Numbered from the stretch's first letter, positions 7,737-14,836 are shown. The stretch is DNA of 14,836 nt from CAYXXN01 sp964469055 (GCA_964469055.1 CAYXXN010000060.1:1-14836), one strand, 5' to 3'. Numbers and translations are program-made. Notes: generated by a model from the sequence alone, not told the origin.

Positions 7737-8234
7737 CTAGCGCCAGACGATCTGCGGGTCCACGAGGAAGGTGGCTCCGGCGCTGTCGGTGACGGTCACC
7801 TTGTAGCTCCAGCAGTCGCCGGCTTGCGGGTCGTTCTTGACCGCCGAGGTAAAGACCCTTCCCGTGTCGTTGCCCTGCAGGTCGAAGTGGCCCGTCTCGC
7901 AGCTTCCCTGGACCGACTTGTCGGCGATGACCAGCTTCGTCGGCAGGTCGGGTCGGTCGTCGATGGCTTGCCATCGCACCTTCCACGGGAAGCCGGTCAC
8001 GCAGACGAACGCCTTCTCTGGGAGGTAAGCCGCGATCGACTTGCCATCGCTGCTATGCGTCACGATCACCTGCACGGTGAGGAACTCGGGGTTGCTGTTG
8101 CTGCACACTTGAGCCGGCGGCGTGGCGCCGATCGTCATCGTGCTCGGTGGCTCGTCCGCCGTGCCCGCCCAAGACGGGGCGGCACCGAGAACGAGCAGCA
8201 CCAAGGGAATGGCCACACGGTGCACGCTCCTCAT
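7737..8234 (-). CDS. Small secreted protein of unknown function, four cysteines
   Basis: A 165-residue protein that I do not recognise. The ATG start is supported by AGGAGGG just upstream. Residues 1-23 form a clear signal peptide (MRSVHR, hydrophobic 8-19, cleavage after PSWA), with no lipobox Cys. The mature part of about 142 residues is rich in beta-type sequence and has four cysteines (C44, C78, C112, C141), enough for two disulfides. It ends in DPQIVWR, and the VTVTDSAGATF stretch is like a strand of an Ig-like or other beta-sandwich fold, though no family can be named. The gene lies 95 nt downstream of the LMF-family gene on the same strand, but has its own candidate promoter, so it may be expressed separately. 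Its stop codon is 3 bp from the stop of the convergent Ser/Thr kinase gene. Confidence 0.75.
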   Translation of the reverse strand: MRSVHRVAIPLVLLVLGAAPSWAGTADEPPSTMTIGATPPAQVCSNSNPEFLTVQVIVTHSSDGKSIAAYLPEKAFVCVTGFPWKVRWQAIDDRPDLPTKLVIADKSVQGSCETGHFDLQGNDTGRVFTSAVKNDPQAGDCWSYKVTVTDSAGATFLVDPQIVWR

Positions 8235-8238
8235 GGTT

Positions 8239-8245
8239 CCCTCCT
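8239..8245 (-). promoter_or_regulatory. Consensus Shine-Dalgarno AGGAGGG for the secreted protein
   Basis: On the minus strand AGGAGGG lies 4 nt before the ATG at 8234. It is the best match to the anti-Shine-Dalgarno sequence among the starts I examined, suggesting efficient translation and confirming the start that gives an N-terminal signal peptide. Confidence 0.7.
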
Positions 8246-8303
8246 GGCGATTCGGGCCGAGGGCTGGACGGCCCCTCGAGCTCCCTCTCTGAGCTTTGCC
8301 GTG

Positions 8304-8333
8304 ATCCTAGGCAGCGCCCGAGAGCACCGTCAA
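8304..8333 (-). promoter_or_regulatory. Candidate sigma-70-type promoter for the secreted protein gene
   Basis: On the minus strand, TTGACG (8333-8328) is followed after 18 nt by TAGGAT (8309-8304). This matches the -35 consensus at five of six positions and the -10 consensus at four of six. Transcription would start near 8297, giving a leader of about 63 nt before the ATG at 8234. The -35 box overlaps the stop codon of the LMF-family gene. The leader contains an imperfect hairpin at 8259-8277 (GGGC/GCCC with a bulged outer pair) that is not followed by a T run. No expression evidence is available. Confidence 0.45.
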
Positions 8334-9820
8334 GGCGCTCGCGGCGTGGAGTACGGCGCGATGAAGCTCCGCTCCCACCAGTGCCCGGTCGCCCGCCGCG
8401 TCGCGGCGTCCGTGAAACGGTACTCGTAGAGCGCGGAGCGAACGAAGCGGGGCGGCCCGTCGGGGAACGGGTCGTCGGCCAGGAGGTCGAGCACCGCCGG
8501 CGAGCCCTCGAGCAGTCGATCGAGGAAGCGCTCGAACCAGGGCGTGCGGCCGGGACCCGCGAGCGCCGCGAACCACATCTGCCAGTCGAGCCGTGGCTGG
8601 TGCGGCTCGACGAAGCGCGGTCGCTCTTCGAGCGGACCGGGCTTCCAGCGGAACCGATAGGGGACCCAGGTGCGGCCGTCGCGACTGCCCTCGACGACGA
8701 TCTCCGGGCGAGTGGTGGTCATCACAGCGAACAGACCGTAGCCGTTCACGGAGCGCAGCGGCCGCGCCCAGCGCAGCGGCTGTAGGACCGCCGGAGGCAG
8801 AGCTCTGGCCCATCCCAGCGTGACCGTCATCTGGAGCACCGACAGGGTGAGGAGAACCGCGGTCGCCGGCAGCACGACCAGGTAGCGCCACGGCCCGTGC
8901 AGGCCCCGCCCGTTGCGCTCGACTCGTGCACCGAGCTCAACCTTCTCACTCGAGCTGTTCAGACGCCCCGAAAGCCACCGCGGCAAGGAGCGATCGTCGA
9001 GAAGAGTCACGCAAAGGGCGATCGTCAGGAGGTTGAAGAAAGTGTAGTTGCCGGTCAGCCCGATGAGCACCTGCAGGCCGAAGAGGGTTCCCGCGGCGGC
9101 GCGGCGCAGACGCCGTGGGCCGAAGATCAGGAAGGGAACTCCCAGCTCGACGGCGAACATCAGCACTACGGAGAGACTTTGAAACCAGTCCGGCAATTGG
9201 TGGGCGTACCAACTGATCGAGGTAGGGAGGGGTTGAGTTTCGTAGTGGTAGCGCAGGGCCGTCAGGTCGCGCCAGGTCGGATCTCCGCTCGCCAACTTGA
9301 CGAAGCCTGACGAGAAGGTCAGGCGAAAGAGCAGCCAGTGCAGGAGGAGAACCGGCCAGCGCGACGGCCATGAGCTGCCCGCCGTCGATCTCCCTGGAGG
9401 CGCGAGCAGGATGGCCAGCAAACCCGCCTCGAGCAGCAGGTTGTCCCACTGGAACGACAGGAAGTCTTGCCCGACGACCACGAGGGACAAGTAGAGAACC
9501 CACAGCGCCAGCAGGGCGAGCCGCTGCATCACGCCGCAGCACGCCAGAATCGCCCCGACGATGCCGAGCGCGCACACCGCCTGCAGGGCGAGGTCGTCGC
9601 TCCTTACCCAGAGCAGTGTCGGCAGCCGCCAGAGGCGCTCCGGACCCGGGCCGAGCACCTCCGTGGCGCGCGCCAGGTACTCGCCGACCGGAAGGATTCC
9701 TTGCTCGCCGATCAAGCCCCGAACCTGCGGCCAGAGGGAGGCGAAGGCGACGGCGTAGACCGCGCCCAGTAGTCGCAGGAAGACGCGAGCGGCGATCCGG
9801 TAGGTCGCGCGCTCGCTCAA
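8330..9820 (-). CDS. Lipase maturation factor (LMF) family membrane protein
   Basis: A 496-residue multi-pass membrane protein of the LMF family. In animals LMF1 is an ER membrane protein needed for folding of secreted lipases; the bacterial members have no established role. Hydrophobic segments lie at about 13-31, 78-97, 99-117, 126-141, 212-230, 240-275 and 309-330. The family signatures are clear: FQWDNLLLEAG (about 123-133), SSGFVKLASGDPTWRDLTAL followed by YHYETQPLPT (about 169-200), and the C-terminal ERPRFVEPHQPRLDWQMWFA before the last 110 residues, which are soluble and end near WWERSFIAPYS. The length fits the family. The start is a TTG at 9820 with only a weak purine-rich region before it, so the exact N-terminus is uncertain, although the product begins sensibly (MSERATYRIAARVF). 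It follows the kinase-helicase fusion gene by 13 nt, so it is probably cotranscribed, though no functional link is evident. A secreted substrate, possibly a lipase, is not encoded in the window. Confidence 0.87.
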   Translation of the reverse strand: MSERATYRIAARVFLRLLGAVYAVAFASLWPQVRGLIGEQGILPVGEYLARATEVLGPGPERLWRLPTLLWVRSDDLALQAVCALGIVGAILACCGVMQRLALLALWVLYLSLVVVGQDFLSFQWDNLLLEAGLLAILLAPPGRSTAGSSWPSRWPVLLLHWLLFRLTFSSGFVKLASGDPTWRDLTALRYHYETQPLPTSISWYAHQLPDWFQSLSVVLMFAVELGVPFLIFGPRRLRRAAAGTLFGLQVLIGLTGNYTFFNLLTIALCVTLLDDRSLPRWLSGRLNSSSEKVELGARVERNGRGLHGPWRYLVVLPATAVLLTLSVLQMTVTLGWARALPPAVLQPLRWARPLRSVNGYGLFAVMTTTRPEIVVEGSRDGRTWVPYRFRWKPGPLEERPRFVEPHQPRLDWQMWFAALAGPGRTPWFERFLDRLLEGSPAVLDLLADDPFPDGPPRFVRSALYEYRFTDAATRRATGHWWERSFIAPYSTPRAP

Positions 9821-9833
9821 CTCGGCGCCCCGC

Positions 9834-12428
9834 CTAGAGCAGCCTGCGGCGCAGGATCTTCTTGCGTCGCCGCTGCCCCGGCCGCTCCGCCAGGGCGTCC
9901 ACGCCCGGCGCCGTGCAGCGCGGGATCTCCTGGCCCAGCCGGGACTCGATCTCGCGGATCATCGCCTTGTCGCGCCAGGTGGCCAGGGTCGAGACCTGGC
10001 CGTGCCGGTGGCCGCGCGCCGTGCGGCCGGCGCGATGGATGTAGTCCTCCACCGTCTCCGGCACGTCGAAGTTGATGATGTGCTCGATCAAGGGGATGTC
10101 GAGACCGCGCGCCGCCACGTCCGTCGCCACCAGGATGCGGTGCTCCCCTTCGCGGAACCTGGTCAGCGCGTCGATGCGCTGCTGTTGCGTGCGATCCGAG
10201 TGCAGTCGGTCGACAGGGTGTCCTTCGAGCTCGAGCTGCCGGCAAGCCCACTCGGCGTCGACCTTGCGGCGCAGGAAGACGAGGGTGCTGCCCTCCTCCT
10301 GGCGCAGCAGCGCCATCAGGCAGGCTTTCTTGTCCTCCTCGTCGACCAGGTAGAGGTCGTGGCGGATCCCCTCCTTGGCGCCGCCCTCCGGCCGCAGGTC
10401 GATGCGCAGGGGGTCGCGAAGGAAGCGCTCGGCCAGCCGCTCGATGGGGTCCGGCATCGTCGCCGAGAACATCATCGTGCGGCGAGAGGCGGGGAGCTGC
10501 TCGAGGATCCTGCGCACCTGCGGCAGGAAGCCCAGGTCCAGCATGTGGTCGGCCTCGTCGACGACCAGCTCGCGCGCGCCGGAGACGTCGAGGTTGCCGC
10601 GCTCCAGATGATCGAGGAACCGGCCGGGTGTGGCCACGACGAACGTGGGCCGGCGGCGCAGCTTCTCGGCCTGCGGCCCGAGGGCCAGCCCGCCGATCAG
10701 CGCCACCGCCTCGACGGCGGCCGCCGGCCCCACCTGGTCGAGGAAGGCGGTCGTCTGCAGAGCGATCTCGCGCGTCGGGCAGAGGATGACGACGCGCGTG
10801 CCGCGGCCGCCGGAGAGGGCGTCGATGAGCGGCAGGCAGAAGGCGGCCGTCTTGCCCGAGCCGGTCTCGGCCAGACCCACGATGTCGCGGCCGCTGCGGG
10901 CCACCGGGATGACGCGCTCCTGGATCGGCATGGGCTGGTGGAAGCCGGCGACGCGCACGGCGGCCAGGCCGGGCGGTCCCAATCCCAGCGCCGCGAAGGC
11001 CGCGGGCTCCCTCCCATCGACCGGCGGTACTGGCTGCGTCTGCCGCAGCGCCTCCGCGACCGCCGCGGCGGATGCCGAGGGCACCAGCGCGGGAGGAGGC
11101 GCCGCCACCGCCAGCGGGGCCTCCTCCAGCACCAGCACGAGCTGCAGGTCCATCACGTTGGTGCCCGTGGGGCCGGTGACGATGAGGTCCCCCAGCGCCG
11201 CGAAGAACGGATACGAGTCGTTGGCCACCAGCGCGGCGCGCGGATCGAGCCCCGCCTCCGCGGCTCGCTCCACGGTGTCGCCGTAGGCGACGGCCCCGGC
11301 GGCATCCGTCGGGCCGTCGATGCCGTCGGTGCCGAAGGAGGCGACCGCGACGCCCTCCATGCCGTCTAGACCCAGGGCCGCGCCCAGCGCGAGCTCCTGG
11401 TTGCGACCTCCCCGCCCGGCGCCGCGCACCGCGACCGTCGTCTCGCCGGCGGAGAGCAGGCAGGCGGGCGCCGCCAGGGGCGAGCCGCTGGCGCGCACCT
11501 CCCGCGCCACCGCCGCCAGCAGCCCCCCAGCCTCGCGCGCCTCGCCAGTGAGCCGCGTCGAGAGCACCAGGCTGCGGTAGCCGCGGCGGGTGGCCTCGGC
11601 GGCAGCCGCCTCCGCCGCCCGGCGGTTGTTGCCGATGATCCGCACGCTCACCCTCTCGAAGCAGGGGTCCCCGGTCTTGGGGCTCTCTTCTTCCTCGCCC
11701 GCCTGGCCGTACATCAGGTGCTCCTGCACGCGCGCGGGCACGTGGCGCCACACCCCCAGCCGGTCGAGCACACCGATGGCGTCCTCGTAAGTCGTTGGAT
11801 CGGGCGAGATGGGACCCGACGCGATGACGTCGGGCGCGTCACCGACCACGTCCGAGAGCACGAGGCCGACGACGTGCGCCGGCCGCGCGGCGCGCGCCAA
11901 GCGTCCGCCCTTCAGGCGGTCGAGGTGCTTGCGCACGCAGTTGAGCTGGTGGATGGTGGCCGCCGCGGCCAGCAGCTCGCTCGTCGTGCGGCGCACGTCC
12001 TCGAGGGCCAGCCGCCCGGCCGGCAGGGTGAGCAGCGCCGAGCCGCCGCCGGAGAGGAGGACCAGCAGCAGGTCGTCGCCGCCCAGCCCTTCGGCTAGCG
12101 CCAGGACGGCCCGCGCGCCGGCGAGCGATCCCTCGTCCGGCACGGGATGGCCGCCCAGGTGGACAGCGAAGCCCGCCGGCGGCTCGGCCGGGCCGGGCGG
12201 TAGGGTCAGGATGAGGCCGCTCCCCAGGCGGCCGCCGAGCGCGTGCCCCGCCGCTCGCGCCATGCCCACGGCAGCCTTGCCGATCGCCACGACGTGCACC
12301 CGACCGTGCCGCGCCAGCTCCTCCACTCCGGCCATCGCCTGCGTCACCAGGGGCTCGGGGCGCACCGCGTCCACGCCGCGGGCACAGCAAGCGAGGATGT
12401 CCTCGCGTAGGCGCTGGCGGGAGCTCAT
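9834..12428 (-). CDS. Fusion: glycerate 2-kinase (MOFRL family) + DEAD-box RNA helicase
   Basis: One uninterrupted 864-codon frame encodes two complete, normally separate proteins. Residues 1-433 are a MOFRL-family glycerate kinase (ATP + D-glycerate to 2-phosphoglycerate). Motifs present are AIGKAAVGMA with K51, GHPVPDEGS (93-101), SGGGSAL (126-132), RKHLDRLKGGRLA (166-178), LSDVVGD (191-197), GRGGRNQE (338-345) and the typical C-terminal end GPTGTN (N424). An Ala/Pro-rich linker (about 436-475) leads to a full DEAD-box core. It has a Q-motif region ending MPIQ, Walker A AETGSGKT (K526), PTRE, TPGR, DEAD (624-627), SAT, ATDVAARGLDIP and HRAGRTAR, plus a basic tail (RRRKKILRRRLL) likely to bind RNA. 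Motif VI departs slightly from the usual HRIGRTGR. The kinase half fits the operon: an aminotransferase and a hydroxypyruvate-reductase-like enzyme lie just upstream, with 12 nt between stop and start. The helicase half has no metabolic rationale. No internal ATG precedes the helicase; a GTG at 11108 could permit separate initiation. Confidence 0.92.
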   Translation of the reverse strand: MSSRQRLREDILACCARGVDAVRPEPLVTQAMAGVEELARHGRVHVVAIGKAAVGMARAAGHALGGRLGSGLILTLPPGPAEPPAGFAVHLGGHPVPDEGSLAGARAVLALAEGLGGDDLLLVLLSGGGSALLTLPAGRLALEDVRRTTSELLAAAATIHQLNCVRKHLDRLKGGRLARAARPAHVVGLVLSDVVGDAPDVIASGPISPDPTTYEDAIGVLDRLGVWRHVPARVQEHLMYGQAGEEEESPKTGDPCFERVSVRIIGNNRRAAEAAAAEATRRGYRSLVLSTRLTGEAREAGGLLAAVAREVRASGSPLAAPACLLSAGETTVAVRGAGRGGRNQELALGAALGLDGMEGVAVASFGTDGIDGPTDAAGAVAYGDTVERAAEAGLDPRAALVANDSYPFFAALGDLIVTGPTGTNVMDLQLVLVLEEAPLAVAAPPPALVPSASAAAVAEALRQTQPVPPVDGREPAAFAALGLGPPGLAAVRVAGFHQPMPIQERVIPVARSGRDIVGLAETGSGKTAAFCLPLIDALSGGRGTRVVILCPTREIALQTTAFLDQVGPAAAVEAVALIGGLALGPQAEKLRRRPTFVVATPGRFLDHLERGNLDVSGARELVVDEADHMLDLGFLPQVRRILEQLPASRRTMMFSATMPDPIERLAERFLRDPLRIDLRPEGGAKEGIRHDLYLVDEEDKKACLMALLRQEEGSTLVFLRRKVDAEWACRQLELEGHPVDRLHSDRTQQQRIDALTRFREGEHRILVATDVAARGLDIPLIEHIINFDVPETVEDYIHRAGRTARGHRHGQVSTLATWRDKAMIREIESRLGQEIPRCTAPGVDALAERPGQRRRKKILRRRLL

Positions 12429-12440
12429 GACGCGGGCAGC

Positions 12441-13478
12441 CTAGGCCCTGGCTCGCCGCTGGCGGTAGGGCTCGCTGTCGTAGACCTCGGGGTTGACGAC
12501 GTTGGGAGCCCGCTCACCCTGCAGCTGACAGAGCGCGTTCTCGGCGGCCATCGTCGCCATGCGCCCCCGGGTGTCGCGAGTGGCGCTGCCGATGTGCGGC
12601 AAGAGCACCGCGTTGTCGAGCTCGGCGAGACCCACGGCCATCGCTGGCTCGCCCTCGTAGACGTCGAGTCCGGCGCCGGCGATCCAGCCCTCGCGCAGGG
12701 CGACCACCAGCGCCTGCTCGTCGAGGACCTCGCCGCGCGAGGTGTTGACGAGGATGGCGCTCGCCCGCATCGAGCGCAGCTCGGGCGCGCCGATCAAGTG
12801 GCGAGTCTCCGCCGTGAGCAGAGTGTGCAGGGTGACGAAATCGCTCGCCGCGAGGAGCGCAGGCAGGTCGACCGCGCGCGCCACGCCGTCGGCCTCGATC
12901 GCCTCCCGCGACAGGGCCGGATCGCAGGCGAGGATCTCCATGTCGAAGCCGGTGGCCCGCTTGGCCACCGCCCGGCCGATGCGGCCGTAGCCGACGATGC
13001 CGAGCACCTTGCGGCGGCCCGTGGCGCCGACCCCGACGTCGGCGCCGAGGAACAGGTTCGGCCCCCACAGCCGGTAGCGACCCGCCACCTGGTAGGCGTG
13101 AGCCTGAGGAATCCGGCGGGCCGCTGCCATGAGCAGGGCCCAGGTCAGGTCCGCCGTCGTCTCGGTGAGGACGCCCGGGGTGTTGGCGACCGGGATCCCC
13201 AGCTCAGTGGCAGCGCCGACGTCGATGTTGTTGTAGCCGACCGCCATCTGGGCGACGCCCAGAAGCCCCGGGTTGCGGGAGAGCAGCTCCCGGTCGATGA
13301 CCTCGGTCAGGAGCGGCAGTAGCACGTCGCAGCCGCCGACGCCGGCGAGCAGCGCCTCCCGCGGCAGCGCGCGCTCCTCGTCCTCCTGACCGACGAGCAC
13401 CCGCGCCCCGCCAGCCGCCAGCAGGTCGAGGCCCACCTGCGGGATGCGGCGGGTGACGAACACCCGCTGGGCGGTCAT
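12441..13478 (-). CDS. D-2-hydroxyacid dehydrogenase, probable glyoxylate/hydroxypyruvate reductase
   Basis: A 345-residue NAD(P)H-dependent dehydrogenase that probably reduces hydroxypyruvate to D-glycerate and/or glyoxylate to glycolate. AVGYNNIDVG near the N-terminal domain boundary is typical of glyoxylate reductases (GyaR/GRHPR type). The dinucleotide motif is G163-Y-G165-R-I-G168, and the catalytic trio is R248 (NTSRGEV), E277 (YEGEP) and H295 (LPHIGSAT), with the spacing seen in characterised glyoxylate reductases. There is no C-terminal ACT domain, which argues against 3-phosphoglycerate dehydrogenase. The ATG at 13478 is preceded by GGGAG with 5 nt spacing and overlaps the aminotransferase stop (ATGA), so the two are probably translationally coupled. 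The downstream glycerate kinase fusion would consume its product. Substrate preference is inferred mostly from this neighbourhood. Confidence 0.9.
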   Translation of the reverse strand: MTAQRVFVTRRIPQVGLDLLAAGGARVLVGQEDEERALPREALLAGVGGCDVLLPLLTEVIDRELLSRNPGLLGVAQMAVGYNNIDVGAATELGIPVANTPGVLTETTADLTWALLMAAARRIPQAHAYQVAGRYRLWGPNLFLGADVGVGATGRRKVLGIVGYGRIGRAVAKRATGFDMEILACDPALSREAIEADGVARAVDLPALLAASDFVTLHTLLTAETRHLIGAPELRSMRASAILVNTSRGEVLDEQALVVALREGWIAGAGLDVYEGEPAMAVGLAELDNAVLLPHIGSATRDTRGRMATMAAENALCQLQGERAPNVVNPEVYDSEPYRQRRARA

Positions 13479-14791
13479 GCCGTCTCCCACAGCCGTTCCT
13501 CCTCGAGGAACGACGCGAAGCCGCTCGCATCCTCGGCGGCCGCGGCCAGCCGCCGCACGCCTTCCTGCAACTGCTCGAGGGAGGCGGCGATGGACAGACG
13601 CAGGTAGTGCTGGCCCTCCGATCCGAGGCGCCCGAAGGAGGCCCGGTCCATGACCGCCAGACCGTGCCGGTAGAGCAGGAACATCTGCAGCATGCCGGCC
13701 GGACTGGTGCGCGCCCGGCTCGCCGGAGCCAGCCTCTCGTAGGCCGCGAGGGTCCCCAGCCGCTCGCAGAGGCCCGCGACGTTGGGGAAGACGTAGAAGG
13801 CGCCCTTGGGCAACTGGCAGGTCACACCCGGGACGGCGTTCAGCGCCGGCACGATCCAATCGCGCCGCGCGCGAAAAGCCTCCACCATGCGCGCCACCGC
13901 CGCCGCCGAGGCCGGGCTGTCGTAGGCCTCGCGGCCGGCCTCCTGGACGAAGGGCGGCACACAGGAGATGGTGTTGATGTTGAGCTGCTTGAAGCAGGCG
14001 GCTTCCTCGGCCGTCGGCAGCACGGCCCACCCCAGCCGCCAACCCGTCATCGCGAAGCCCTTGGACATGCCCGAGACGAGGATCGTGCGCTCCGCCATGC
14101 CCGGCTCGCTGGCGATGCTCGCCAGAATCTCGCCGTCGAACAGGATGTCCTCGTAGATCTCGTCCGAATAGACCCGCGTCTCGGGCCGGCAGCGCTCGCG
14201 CACCAGGGCCGCCACGCCGGCCAGGAGCTCGCGCGACAGCACGCCGCCCGTGGGGTTGGAGGGCGAGCAGAGGATGATGACTTTGGTGCGGGGCGTGATC
14301 TTGGCGCCGAGATCCTCCGGCGTGAAGGCGAAGCCGCTCTCCTCCGAGAGCTGGAGCGGCACGGCTCGGGCGCCGATGAAGCCGGCCCACGATTCATAGA
14401 TCGGGAATCCTGGGCTGGGATAGATCACCTCGTCGCCCGGCTCGACGTAGGTCTGGAAGGTGAAGCCGATCGGCGGCTTGGCGCCGGTCGTGACGATCAC
14501 CCGCGCCGGGTCGACGGCGAAGCCGCGGGTGCGCTCCACGCGACGGCAGATCGCCTGGCGCAGCCCCAGGAGGCCGGCCGGATCGCAGTAGTGCGAGTTG
14601 CCGGCTTCGATCTGGGCGATCGCCTCGCGGTTCACGTGCTCCGGCGTGTCGAAGTCCGGCTCGCCCAGGTTCAGCCGGAGGACGTCCATGCCGCGCGCCA
14701 CGCAGCGCTGGATGTCCTCGCCGAGCTTGAAGGCGTTCTCGGTGCCGAGAGAGGCCATCCGCCGCGCCAGCAAGCCCGCCATGCCGCTCAC
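13475..14791 (-). CDS. Class I/II PLP-dependent aminotransferase (AspB-like)
   Basis: A 438-residue fold-type I aminotransferase of the aspartate aminotransferase superfamily. It has GEPDFDTP (43-50), the N179 of SNPTGG, D210 and Y213 in YSDEIYED, the PLP-binding Lys K244 in SGMSKGFAMTGWRLGW, and the substrate-carboxylate Arg R398 in LRLSIA. All catalytic residues are present. The length is slightly above the usual 390-410 because of a C-terminal extension (about 410-438). The GTG at 14791 lies 2 nt after the preceding stop; the ATG at 14782 is an equally possible start, and neither has a strong ribosome binding site. It overlaps the hydroxyacid dehydrogenase gene by 4 nt. That context suggests it makes an oxo acid such as hydroxypyruvate from serine, or aminates glyoxylate. 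Sequence alone does not fix the donor or acceptor, and members of this subgroup commonly act on Asp, Ala or aromatic amino acids. Confidence 0.9.
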   Translation of the reverse strand: MSGMAGLLARRMASLGTENAFKLGEDIQRCVARGMDVLRLNLGEPDFDTPEHVNREAIAQIEAGNSHYCDPAGLLGLRQAICRRVERTRGFAVDPARVIVTTGAKPPIGFTFQTYVEPGDEVIYPSPGFPIYESWAGFIGARAVPLQLSEESGFAFTPEDLGAKITPRTKVIILCSPSNPTGGVLSRELLAGVAALVRERCRPETRVYSDEIYEDILFDGEILASIASEPGMAERTILVSGMSKGFAMTGWRLGWAVLPTAEEAACFKQLNINTISCVPPFVQEAGREAYDSPASAAAVARMVEAFRARRDWIVPALNAVPGVTCQLPKGAFYVFPNVAGLCERLGTLAAYERLAPASRARTSPAGMLQMFLLYRHGLAVMDRASFGRLGSEGQHYLRLSIAASLEQLQEGVRRLAAAAEDASGFASFLEEERLWETA

Positions 14792-14793
14792 TC

Positions 14794-14836
14794 TCAGGCG
14801 TTGACGCGTTCGACGTAGCTGCCGTCGTCGGTCGCC
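14794..14836 (-). CDS. 3' end of an unidentified gene entering from the right edge
   Basis: On the minus strand the last 13 codons of an open frame (ATDDGSYVERVNA) end in TGA at 14796-14794, two bases before the aminotransferase GTG. The tight spacing matches the rest of the operon, which suggests a real upstream gene in the same transcript. Too little is visible to assign a family. Confidence 0.5.
   Translation of the reverse strand, partial: ATDDGSYVERVNA

Noticed and set aside
8259..8277. Hairpin between the LMF-family and secreted-protein genes as an intrinsic terminator
   Set aside because: The stem is short (four G/C pairs plus two pairs beyond a bulge) and has no following T tract on either strand. 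It is more likely part of the leader of the secreted-protein gene, or chance.
9817..11751. 644-codon minus-strand frame overlapping the kinase-helicase fusion
   Set aside because: It is a shifted-frame shadow rich in Arg, Gly and Ala. All glycerate kinase and DEAD-box motifs are in the 9834-12428 frame.
13479..14390. N-terminal extension of the hydroxyacid dehydrogenase frame up to 14390
   Set aside because: The extra 304 codons lie inside the aminotransferase gene in another frame and are Arg/Gly-rich without a domain. The ATG at 13478 has a ribosome binding site and gives the normal family length.

Overview
The window is a very GC-rich (roughly 70% by eye), tightly packed bacterial chromosome segment with no RNA genes, insertion sequences, CRISPR arrays or gaps over 300 bases. 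Several features point to a high-GC environmental phylum, most likely Acidobacteriota (Thermoanaerobaculia-like), with Myxococcota as the main alternative: a membrane Ser/Thr kinase with TPRs, a transporter-fold protein with HEAT repeats, and an LMF-family membrane protein. This placement is inferred from gene content, not from a marker gene.

The left half (1-7733) is a plus-strand operon of four genes that overlap or lie within 22 nt of each other. It starts with the 3' part of an NTT/MFS-type membrane protein carrying a long HEAT-repeat tail. Next is a small cyclic-nucleotide-binding-like protein whose phosphate-binding cassette looks degenerate. Third is an exported protein joining a PPP-type metallophosphatase (Shewanella-like phosphatase type) to a PI3/4K/HipA/FAM20-like kinase-fold domain. 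Last is a PknB-type Ser/Thr kinase with one membrane segment, a TolB/FlgO-like region and TPRs. Together they look like a membrane-centred phosphosignalling module. No substrate can be read from the sequence.

The right half (7737-14836) is on the minus strand. Read from the right edge, it has the last codons of an unidentified gene, a class I/II PLP aminotransferase, a glyoxylate/hydroxypyruvate-reductase-type D-2-hydroxyacid dehydrogenase, an 864-residue fusion of a MOFRL-family glycerate 2-kinase to a complete DEAD-box RNA helicase, a lipase-maturation-factor-family membrane protein, and a small secreted protein with four cysteines. The first three enzymes could form a route from an amino acid such as serine, through hydroxypyruvate and D-glycerate, to 2-phosphoglycerate. 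The last small gene has its own plausible sigma-70-type promoter, whose -35 box overlaps the stop codon of the gene before it.

The two halves converge, with only 3 bp between their stop codons. The most unusual items are the glycerate kinase-helicase fusion and the exported phosphatase-kinase fusion placed directly before a transmembrane Ser/Thr kinase.
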